From NCBI GenBank assembly GCA_011800805.1, contig MPNW01000280.1, positions 145,637 to 209,636 of the forward strand: a stretch of 64,000 bases of DNA. The letters run 5' to 3'. Below, piece after piece: positions 24,023 to 33,238 of this stretch. Positions within the stretch are counted from its first letter, which is position 1; each line of letters begins with the position of its first letter. The DNA comes from Hirudo medicinalis. Its lineage: Eukaryota > Annelida > Clitellata > Hirudinida > Hirudinidae. A program made the translations under genes and the position numbers. The notes beneath the pieces were generated by a model. It ran no database searches. It worked only from the letters and a program-made list of their open reading frames with translations, and was not told where the DNA came from.

Positions 24023-24292
24023 ATGAGAAATTACAAAAGAACTACTGATAGAGGTTTGTTAAGCAGTAATGTTAGAAGCAGCAACATCAGTTATTGATAA
24101 TAGATCTAGTTTGAGACAGACTGCAAAAAATACAAGATTCACTATTCAACACTGTGCCGATATATTTAGAAGGTTAAAGTAGCTCGTGAAAGTTAATGCA
24201 CTGATGCCAACTTCTGGCCATAAATCCATTCTAAAACTTTTTTCTGATGAACAAAAAAAATTGATTGCCAAATATTTAATAACTTCTGGTGA

Positions 24293-24369
24293 TATACCGT
24301 GCGATTCATAAGTCTCAGTCTCTAAAACTAAAATTTTATTAGTTAAGGAGACATGAATCGCACGGTATA
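24293..24369. mobile_element. 77-bp palindromic mini-element with TA ends
   Basis: The 17-bp arms TATACCGTGCGATTCAT (24293-24309) and its exact reverse complement (24353-24369) bound a short AT-rich centre. A further GTCTC/GAGAC pair extends the stem with a small bulge. The ends begin and finish with TATA, as expected for insertion at TA. The element interrupts the transposase reading between its SG(D) and YYELSPKD segments, which shows it is an insertion. Confidence 0.75.
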
Positions 24370-24407
24370 CTACGAACTGTCGCCTAAAGATGAACGAGCT
24401 CTCGCCT

Positions 24408-25166
24408 ATTCTAATAACTGATAGAAACCAAATCAGTTAACTGTAACTATAATTATAACTGACGGCGCCTAAATAACTATAACTTTAATAACTTTAAATA
24501 ACTTTAACTTGGAAGTAGTAACTGATTAACTGGAAAGTCCAATCAATTAACTGAACTTTTTATATAAGCATGACTTTATTATGTAAACAATTTTCCGCAA
24601 TTTTTTTTTACCTTACGCTGTCGTTTTGTTAGTCGTCATTCCTGCTGTAAATTTTGACAGTTTTTGGTGCCCACGGGTGTATAGTAAGACCGTATGTAGT
24701 TATAAGTAATGTAAATAAAGTTAATGTTGCACAAGTTGCCGGAATAAACTTTATGTAAAGATCAAATTTAAGAGTAAGATAGCCAAATTTTTGAACCTTT
24801 ATAGGAAAACATTGAATAAAATAAATAAAGTAAAATAATGTTATGAGTAAGATTTCATTCAAAGTTGTAAAATTAGTTTGATTTAAAAAATTTAGATATA
24901 TTAACTGACTTAAAATTTATGGAATTAATTTTAATTACATTTATTATTTAATTAGAATAAAAATATTAGAATTGCTTGAAATCTTACAAATGTTGATTCA
25001 GCTTCAATTTGCACACTGTGAAGGTTGGATTATACATTTTGGTTAAGAAAATAACTACATAAGTACACAATGTGAAAAATTGTGTTCAGTAAATGTAACT
25101 GTAACTGGAAAGTACTAACTGTAGCTCAAACTCTAACTGAAAAGTCCTAACTGAAATAACACTGCT
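24408..25166. mobile_element. About 750-bp insertion with TAACTG-rich ends
   Basis: This block separates two adjacent parts of the pogo-like transposase reading. Its left 150 bp and right 80 bp are dense in TAACTG/TAACT units. The sequence TAACTGGAAAGT appears in both ends in the same orientation (about 24524 and 25098). The middle has no recognisable protein. Subterminal repeats suggest a non-autonomous DNA transposon. The exact borders and target duplication are not clear. Confidence 0.5.
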
Positions 25167-25718
25167 ACCAGTTTGCTGCTAGATTTAATGTGAAATTTCT
25201 TCATCAATGGTCCGCTAACTCTATTGCTGTTGGAGATTGGCTTCCTGGTTTTATTTTGCGAAATCCAGTACTCTCTACGAATACCAGAAGTCACGAGCTT
25301 GACCAGAGCCACAAGTTTTAATGCAAAATCATAGCCAGTTCCACTAAGTGATATAACGGCAAAAAATGCCTTGAAAGCTTGAAATATATATTCTCATTTA
25401 AATTTAAAATTTAATTTTTTTTAATTCTGAGGGTTTTCTAGGCGCTGAACGTACGGCCGCCTCTTTCTTTTTTCTCGCTCTTCCTGGAGTTTTTCCTCGG
25501 TTTTAGTGTTGTTTCCGGCTGTAATTACACCATTGGATATGTAATTTCTGTGTTGGATTTCTCCTAACTAACAACAAAATAATTTTATCAAGTGTTTCAC
25601 ATTTTGCCGGTTTTGCTTTCAATTGTTGTCTGTTATGACTACTGCTCGACGTGGACCAATAGCATACGATATGCTAATGAGTTTGAATTTGAATTTGTCC
25701 GTGAAACCCGATCTCATG

Positions 25719-25790
25719 CTTATACAATAGGCACCAGCGAAAAATAACTTTTTTTAATGAATGCTTCAAGCTGGAGTAATTAAAGCATGC
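25719..25790 (+). repeat. Left arm of an imperfect inverted repeat
   Basis: TATACAATAGGCACCAGC and GCTTCAAGCTGGAGTAATTA in this arm match, in inverted orientation, TATAATAGGCATCAGC and GCTTCGAGCTGGAGTAATTA on the minus strand at 27917-27990. The two arms enclose the decayed transposon-like gene at 26.0-27.5 kb. A weaker match (ATGACTACTGCTCGA at 25633 against ATGACGACTGCTAGA on the minus strand near 28060) may extend the arms outward. Confidence 0.55.
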
Positions 25791-26037
25791 CATATTATGA
25801 TAGTATTTAAAATTTCAAAGCTGTAGGATGCTCCATTCCAATCTTAATCGCATGTTCATTTCCGCATTTATGACCTTATCATATAAAAATAGTCCCTTAG
25901 CTACTCTTTTGATTTAATTAATCAAAATTTTGCCACAATCACTTAATACGAGTTTATTGGCAATAACTTAGATAAATTGTAGTCCTTTTTGGTCTTAAAA
26001 CATTTCCTGACCATCCTACTTCTGCGTTTTGCAAGAA

Positions 26038-27492
26038 TTAGGTTATTTCTTTTGCTAAGACTGACTGCCTTCTTTGATAATCAGAAGTCGGCTTAACAGC
26101 TCTTTCAACTGTCTGACTGTGGCATGGAATGTTTGGAGTTCCTCTATTTTGAACAATGTTGGCAATAACTTCCTCGTTGAATTCTTCAACACATGGCAGT
26201 TGAAAACAATCAACCTCCTCTAAGTTAATAAGCATTGACCATTCCTGAGAATTGAAGTTAATTGTTGGTATGTCATTTACCCTCATACCATCCTTCTCTC
26301 CATGTTTAGGAATCAATATAGGATTTGTCCTGCTCTCCAACATTTTCTTCATGGCCAGATTGATTTTCTCTCTGTGATTTTCCTCTTCTGAATAAAGTAG
26401 GGCAGCCAGGAAATTACCAGGTTGAAGGCAGAAGCAGTTCCTCTGAGTAACAGGTAAAGTAATTCCTGTCATGTCCTTCTCATTCAAACGATGTATGGCT
26501 TGAATCATCTTCCAGATGAGTTTAGGACCATCTGTAAAATCTCTGGACTTTTTGATAGCGAACTAGCTGGGCCCATACACCATTTGAATATATTTTACGA
26601 TAAGAATCAACTCTCTGCTTGGAGAAAGAGTTCTGCAATAGAGATCTAGAATCCTGACTGCAGCTGTAAGCCATCTTGCATGGTAAATAGGTCCTGCAAA
26701 TAATGAATATTTGCTTCAATACGAAAAGTCTATCATTTAAAATATCTTTACATGTTAAGTAACCGAAACATATGAAAGTAATTATTTCAACAAAATAATA
26801 ACACTAACCAATTTTCTTCTTCATGAACTTATTGTTCATAGTCCCAGTGGAAACCCTTAACATGTATTATAGCAGTAATCTCTGGTCTGTTGATAGATCA
26901 TTGACATTCCACGTCTCTCTCCTCATAAACTAGAGAGTTTTTGTCTCATTTGCTATCAAAACCAATAGCAAGCAATTTAGAAGCATTTGAGATTCCAAAG
27001 AAGCCTCAGCACAGACTCTCTCTTTCTCTCGTTTCATCTTGCTTGGATCTATGACTCCATGAGTCTGCAAATAGCCTACATCTTGAAGAAGGGCATTTGC
27101 AAATGCAGCTACTGCTTCATCTGAGATCTCATATCGAACTGCCTCCAGAGCAAACATGGAATAATGATTTGTTCCATAGTAAGCCGATCTGGATTCAATC
27201 GCTGCTGATGAAACAGAAGACTGACTCTGAAATACATTTCAACGTTTGTTTAAATGAAAAATATACATTAGTTAATTTAAGGTATTTTGTTATCACCTGC
27301 ATAGATTCTATAAAGGAGTTTAAATGCTGTATTACTGGAATGTCCGGGGAACTGTTAAAGGGCTCTAGAAGAGTTGGACTTGTGAGTGGCATTGCTTTAC
27401 TGTGCTTATCAATTCCAGCTATTTGAAAATAACCTTTGGTTCCACTCTTCCCTCGTTGATCTTTTATAAATGCCCTTTCCTCTACAGGAACC
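26038..27492 (-). pseudogene. Decayed multi-exon transposon-like gene of unknown function
   Basis: On the minus strand, exon-like blocks run 27492-27300 (starts VPVEERAFIKDQRGKSGTKG), about 27237-26935 (LEAVRYEISDEAVAAFANAL, then LLNCLLLVLIANETKTL), about 26918-26808 (NDLSTDQRLLL, then MLRVSTGTMNN) and 26710-26038 (PIYHARWLTAAVRILDLYC, then IQMVYGPS, IWKMIQAIHRLNEKDM, finally IPCHSQTVERAVKP). I recall a multi-copy uncharacterised animal family with this motif order (LSTDQ...RWLTxAxRIL...YxxxWFxIK...PCHxQxVER), but cannot name it. Three in-frame stops break it: after NETKTL, TAA at 26867-26869, and TAG at 26563-26565 where the family has Trp. A stretch between NETKTL and DLSTDQ also seems missing. 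Exons are otherwise open, so decay looks recent. Confidence 0.65.
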
Positions 27493-27916
27493 TAGTCAAA
27501 AATTACTTAAAGAATAATAAATCTAAAACATTTAAAGGACTTTGCAATAGTGAAGAGAAATAAAAATGGAATGTCATGTTCTATCCAAAGTTTGTAAGAT
27601 TTGGTTTAAAAATTTAATCTGTAACCTTTAATTGTTTGTCACAGCTGCAATAAATGTGCAAGTTTTGGCATGGTTTATAGGAAAGAAATTTCAAATTTCT
27701 GATATAACTAATCTTTATATTACGCTTGACAGTTGGTTTAAAGTTTTCTTTTTAACATAAAATTCAATTTGAAGCTAGTTGAAGTTAGATAGTATGCGTT
27801 TACAAGGAAACATGCAAATAATAACGCGAGCGAAGGGACAACACATGTTCGGATTGGTTTTTTGTAAATAAGCTCAATTCTAATGGTTTTTAACAATTTT
27901 TTCGCACAAAACTTTT

Positions 27917-27990
27917 TATTAACATGTTTTTTAATTACTCCAGCTCGAAGCTTTTAATTTTGAAAAATTGCTGATGCCTATTATACAATC
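27917..27990 (-). repeat. Right arm of the imperfect inverted repeat
   Basis: Reverse complement of the arm at 25719-25790, about three-quarters identical by eye with short gaps. The arms are about 2.1 kb apart and bracket the decayed transposon-like gene, as terminal or subterminal repeats of a DNA transposon would. Confidence 0.55.
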
Positions 27991-28539
27991 TCTCCGAAGA
28001 GCTGGAGTCTGCAAGGATTTTCGCTTTCATCAATGTTGTGGTAGAAGATCTAGCAGTCGTCATCCTCGGCGCGCTGCTTCTCATTCCTCTGGTCGCCATC
28101 TCAAGAAATATTAGTGGTCTTGAAGTTCTGTTCGAACATATGCCACTCTAATCATACTCTGAATCGTTATCGTTCCTTTTTAATACAATTGAATGTATTT
28201 AATTAAACCTAATCGTATATCTTCAAAAATTAAATATTACATCAAAATATGTTCATTGTTACCTAAAAATATAAAGTAAATTGTTAACAATTAAATAAAC
28301 AACAAGTTTCAGTACTGTTGCAACAGTCCTGTAGGTCTTGGAGTCTTGCAAGATTTAAACAAGCTACTGTAGATACAGTTTTTGAGATAGAGAATTTTAC
28401 TAACGCTTAATTTGGTGCCAAGATATAAAGCTTTAATATGGGCTACCATAATTTTGATTTAATCCATACGTAAAAAAATGCGGCAACAAAATTCATATCA
28501 TAGTTTGCATCTCCGGTCTCTCCTAATTGGTGCATGAAT

Positions 28540-28600
28540 TTATTTATTTATTTGATTAAAGTCCGTTGCATAACTAAGATGATTTGGTGCATGAAAGTAA
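28540..28600 (-). repeat. Family-B SINE tail fragment
   Basis: AAGTCCGTTGCATAACTAAG followed by ATGATT is the reverse complement of the tail seen in the two fuller family-B SINE copies. The tRNA-like head is absent. Confidence 0.6.
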
Positions 28601-29191
28601 TGTCATCCTTAAGAAACAAGCGCGTGCTAGATGACTTCAAATTATGTCAAAATTTTACTTGTATCTCAATAACCACAAATAAAAGTTTGGTCGTGTAATA
28701 TATCAAATGCGTTCTTGGCCCCCCATCAAAACACGATAATTTCAATAATTAGATTTACTAAAGAACTAAAATGTTCGTTTATTGTTAAACGCAATTCGCG
28801 TGACGTAGGCTATTTTAGTTCCGCTAAACCTTTAAAGAAGAGAAATGATTTTTACGGACATCATTTCGTGAGAATTTTAATAAGTAAAATCGCTTTAAAT
28901 AACTAAATTTTAACAAAAGTAAAATATGACTTGAACTCTGAAGTCGTATTCATTGATAACGAATTGTAAAAACTTTGTTAAAATAAATGCGAAATTTATT
29001 AACGAGAGATTATTAAGAGTCTTTTAATTCTTTATTTGTATGTGTCAATGCATCTCAATTATGTTAGATTCTCACATTCTGATTTCAATTCTAGAGCATT
29101 CCTGAATCTAAAAAGAAAACACTTCGATTGTCGATAGTGTGGCTGCTTTGGAGCTTGTTGATTTGCCTGCGCTAGTTTGAGTAGCCCAAAA

Positions 29192-32158
29192 TGTCGAAAA
29201 AACTCGATTATAGCAAATGGGATCACATTGAGGTACGAGTTTGATTTTTAGCAGTGGATGATTATTTTTGCAATTGCCAAACAATTCATTTAAATTATCG
29301 TTTTTTTTAAAATGAAATTTATGAAAATATGTAATTGTAATTTTAGATATCTGATGATGAGGATGACACTCATCCTAACATTGATACTCCAAGCTTGTTC
29401 AGGTGGAGACATCAAGCCAGATTAGAAAGAATGGAGAAGGATAAAAAGGAAAAAGAAGAATTTGAGAAAAACAAGAATGAGTAAGTGTTGATAGATTCAG
29501 TCATTGATTCTGTTTTAGCTTAATTCTACCAATATTCCTGTAAAATTTTGATCCAACATTTTAAATGCATGGCTGTTTTCTTGAATCAAAGCTGATTAAG
29601 AATTCATTACAGCTTAAGCTGTAAGATATTTAAGATATTTGATTAGGTATCTTGCTTCTTTTGAGATTGCCAATGAATTTTAAACTTTTGTAGATTATGT
29701 TTGTAGTAAATTATGTTTTTCTTAAATGGTAACACATTTTCTATTCAAGCTATCAGCAGAGACTTGCTGTCATAAAAAACAAAATCAAAGAAGCTGAGCA
29801 GGGTGGCCAGGTATTTATTATTGATAAAAGCTCAACAATTGTTGCACTAACATGAAAATTGCATATCTGCTTTCTTTTATAAAGGCATTCTCTGAAGAAC
29901 TAAACAAACTAAAGCTAGAATTTAGTGACCTTAAAAAACAAGAAGAAGAATGGCTAGCCAAGGAGGATGAATTGAGGAAAAAGGAAAAGGTCTGTATTAT
30001 TTATGTGTTGTTGTTTACATGTTATTTATATCCATACTGGATTAGTATGGACAGTTGAGTTGAGTTTTGATATTATTACCTCACATAAAATTTTCTGCTT
30101 ATTGGTGAATATTATTTTCTTTTGATCTTCTCAGCTTACTCCACTTAATGTTGATACAATTTGTAAAGATGGTAAAAGCAAGACTGTGAGTATTTTTCTC
30201 AAAAAGATTCCCTAAAGTATATTAATTAAAATTGCTTGAACTTTTGGATGACAACATACCAGACATAAATTGATGTCAATTAAATGTTATTTGATCGCTC
30301 ATTTGATACATAAACCAGTTACAGCAACTATAAACAAAATAAAATTGCAGATAATCAATAAAGATGAACCGAGAAAGAAGGAAGTTCTCACCGAAGATGA
30401 AAAGCTGGAAAGACAGGTAGATAATGGATCTAATTATCTATTTATTTATTGCCTTCATCATTATTTTCATCATTTTAAATTCATGAAAATGGTCTTTTAA
30501 CTATTTAAAATGTTAAACATAGATTTAATGCATTAAATATGGATCACAAATGCATGCCAATTCCTATGTGATGGTTATCATTAACCTATTTCTCGTATTT
30601 CAGCAAAATTTCACGAAGGAGAATGAATCGTTGATTAAGAAATTTGGAATGTTAAAAAGGTATGATGACAGTCAAGAGTTTCTTCTTCAGAATCCTCACC
30701 TAACTTGTGAGGAAACTGCCAACTATCTTGTCATTTGGTGCATCAATCTTGAGGTGGAAGAGGTACAAAAGTTTACTATTATTTTTTCAGTATTTCTAAT
30801 TATTAAAGTTACCATCTAACATTTCCTTTGAATTTTATTTAATAATTGTAAGACTTTCTGGAGGAGGGTAATCATTTTAATATAATTTTGTTGAAGATGT
30901 GGCTTGAGTTGTTTAATGTTAATTTATGTACATAATTAGAAATACTGCATAATATTTAGGATGGAATTCTATTAAAATTGATTATGAATTGATTGGAATT
31001 TTGTGAAAGGTTTTCTGGAATCAAGATTCTATTAATGAAATTTAAGGTTATGATATTATTTAAAATGAACTTGCAGAAAAAGGACCTTATGAATCATGTA
31101 GCCCATCAGACTATTGTCATGCAATTCATTTTGGAACTGGCAAGATCTCTTGATGTTGATCCCAGAAGTTGTGTCAGAGCTTTCTTCTCCAGGTTTGTCT
31201 TGAGTTGAAAGTGGAAGTATGTTGCTGCTGTTGATTAAAATTTCTTGGTTCCATCTCTCACGATTTGAATGCTAAGATTCCTGCTAATGTCTCAGATATT
31301 TCTTGCAGGATTAAACTGGCAGACCAAAAATACACAGATGGCTTCAATGAAGAATTGGAAGCTTTCAAGGAGAGAGTTCGATACAGGGCACAAGTGAAAG
31401 TTGAGGAGGCTGTGAAACAAGTTGAGGAGGCAAGTCTTGTTGACTTTGGTGTGTAAGGTTTGAAAGCTTAGTCATGTTTCACATTTGTGGTTGGAAATGC
31501 AGGAGGAGAGATTGAAGCGATTGGGTCCTGGAGGATTAGATCCTGTCGAAGTCTTTGACACTCTGCCTGATGTGAGTTGTCCAGGAATTGTGAATTCATT
31601 TTTTAATTTAATATTTCTTCCATCTATTAGGATTAGTCATAATTAGAAATCAAATTCATTTATACATTCTCTTACACTTTATCAATGAATAATTTAAAGA
31701 TGGATACCAAATTTCTGCTTGAACTAAAATGTCATTTGAATATTTCTTTTAATGTTTAAGTTTATTTATATAGCGCCATAAGTGTGAGCGTCAGGGGAGC
31801 TTAGACCATTTATATAGCGCCGTCTCACAGGTGCGCTTTGTGGCGGTGCAAGCTGGGTTTCGAACACGACACTTAATGACTTGCTTTTACTGTCCTATGC
31901 AGGAGCGCTACCCTCTGAGCCAACTTGCACCCCTTGCAATTAAATGGTTTTATTATCTATTTTTTGCAGACACTCAAAGAATGCTTTGAGAAAAAGGACA
32001 TAGCCATGCTTCAGGACGCAGTTACAAAAATTCCCAAAGAAGAAGCTGAATACCACATTAAGAGATGTATTGATTCAGGACTGTGGGTTCCAGATGCCAA
32101 GAAAGGGGATGAGGAGACCTATACCATTGTTAAAGAGGGGGAGCCAACTGAAGCATGA
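29192..32158 (+). CDS. CDC37: Hsp90 co-chaperone Cdc37
   Basis: Cdc37 loads protein kinase clients onto Hsp90 in the cytosol. Eleven exons: 29192-29233, 29347-29480, 29750-29810, 29885-29989, 30135-30185, 30351-30416, 30604-30762, 31077-31192, 31309-31429, 31503-31571 and 31970-32158, about 370 residues. The N-terminus [20 protein letters not shown] matches the kinase-binding domain, including the Ser of EISDDED phosphorylated by CK2. A charged coiled coil follows (exons 2-4). The Hsp90-binding middle domain shows [20 protein letters not shown] and [20 protein letters not shown]. The C-terminal part has [13 protein letters not shown] and [14 protein letters not shown]. Intron 9 begins GCAAGT and is a GC-AG intron. 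Intron 10 contains a SINE ending about 35 bp before the acceptor. Confidence 0.98.
31758..31932 (-). repeat. tRNA-derived SINE (family A) in CDC37 intron 10
   Basis: A well-preserved copy: the plus strand reads TTTATATAGCGCCATAAGTG, CATTTATATAGCGCCGTC, GCGGTGCAAGCTGGGTTTCG (reverse of the B-box region), then GAGCCAACTTGCACCCC, the reverse of the A-box head. Confidence 0.85.
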
Positions 32159-33238
32159 TTTATGATTTGCATTGAAAACATTTTATTCGTGTTTACAATT
32201 GTTTGATTACATCAAAAACCAGCATGTTGCTCTTATACAAACTATTCTACCGATTGAGACTTGTTTTGAAGGCACTTTCTTGCAATGTTGATATTCTCTA
32301 ATAACTTTGGGATTGATTGTCTGAAGAGTAATGTGAGGAAGTTTGCATAATGCTATTGTTAGGGCGAACCCCTCGCCGGCTCGCACAAAATGCGATGCTA
32401 AAATTGCGAAAAAAGTCAATCCACCTTTGGGACTTCTCCAGTTATGTCCATGGTGTGTCTGCATCTCAGATGCCTTCCCCCATCCTAGGCATACTAATAC
32501 TTGGGATTTAGAAAAGTTATATAGTGATCAGCGCCAGATTTACCCACGTGCAAGCGGTCCGCAGATCACTGCGTCGATTCCGTCTGGCGTCTGGTCGCCA
32601 TGGCCGCCTGGTAATTGTCCTAGAGTTAAACATGCAGAAAATACCAATAAATACGGAAATTAGTTCAGTGATCGTTTCCGAATGTGGAGATAGCGCAATG
32701 CAAGTATCTGGTGCTGAGGATCAGCTATTGGTGGAGGCTCCTGTGTTGTGCCAAATCCCGATCATGCCTAAATTCAAGACAGTAATGGATTCAGAAAAAG
32801 AACTACGTTAGAAAAACATTATTAAATTTTATTAAAAAATATTTTTAACTTTTAATAAAAATGTTATTCTAAAATAACATTGCAAATTCAAAATATAATT
32901 AAAAAATTAGATGTTTTGGGAATCTTCCAACATCTAACATCGTTAGCGTAAATGAATTTGTTTACATTTAGCCATCGGTTCATTGATTTCCCGGTAATGA
33001 AATTTGCACCATGACTACGTAAAATGCTATGGATTTGCTTTATCAAAATTACTAATACTGGTGCTTAATTCAAATATTCTGCACCTTTCACTATTTGGAT
33101 CGCGGATGCTGTCATCTGCATAGGTGATTATTTGTCAAAACTTGTACGTATAACTTTCAGTATTTAGAAAAATGGTGATTGTTACTGGATTTGCTAGAAA
33201 CATTAAATATAACAGGTTCAATTTGGCAGCACAAGAAG
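32159..33238. other. Intergenic between CDC37 and KMT5B/C
   Basis: A locally GC-richer patch (about 32360-32620) may include the promoter of the downstream methyltransferase. It carries open frames on both strands. The minus-strand frame at 32207-32464 contains ITLQTINPKVIREY, faintly like the N-terminus of alanine aminotransferase, but too weak to call. The plus-strand frame 32524-32811 has no motif I know. Confidence 0.4.

Larger units (their letters stand above)
24023..25370 (+). pseudogene. Pogo/Tigger-like transposase relic with two nested insertions
   Basis: From the ATG at 24023 the sequence encodes MRNYKRTTDRGLLSSN, then RSSLRQTAKNTRFTIQH, then FSDEQKKLIAKYLITSG (to about 24291). This is the helix-turn-helix and following region typical of pogo-group transposases and their domesticated relatives. 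The frame resumes after a 77-bp insertion as YYELSPKDERALAY (24368-24408) and again after about 750 bp as YQFAARFNVKFLHQW and DWLPGFILRNPVLS (from about 25168). These follow the family order (YGLTxxxxRxLAY, W...N..A...W...F..R.P.LS). In-frame stops and frame changes show it is dead. The catalytic DDE region is not present. Confidence 0.75.
27493..29191. other. No intact gene; repeat remnants and CDC37 upstream region
   Basis: It holds the right arm of the inverted repeat (27917-27990), a short minus-strand frame starting MATRGMRSSAPRMTTARSST near 28100 that might be a first exon of the decayed gene, and a fragment of a family-B SINE tail at about 28560-28590. The last several hundred bases should contain the CDC37 promoter, but I cannot pick out a core element. 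Confidence 0.45.
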
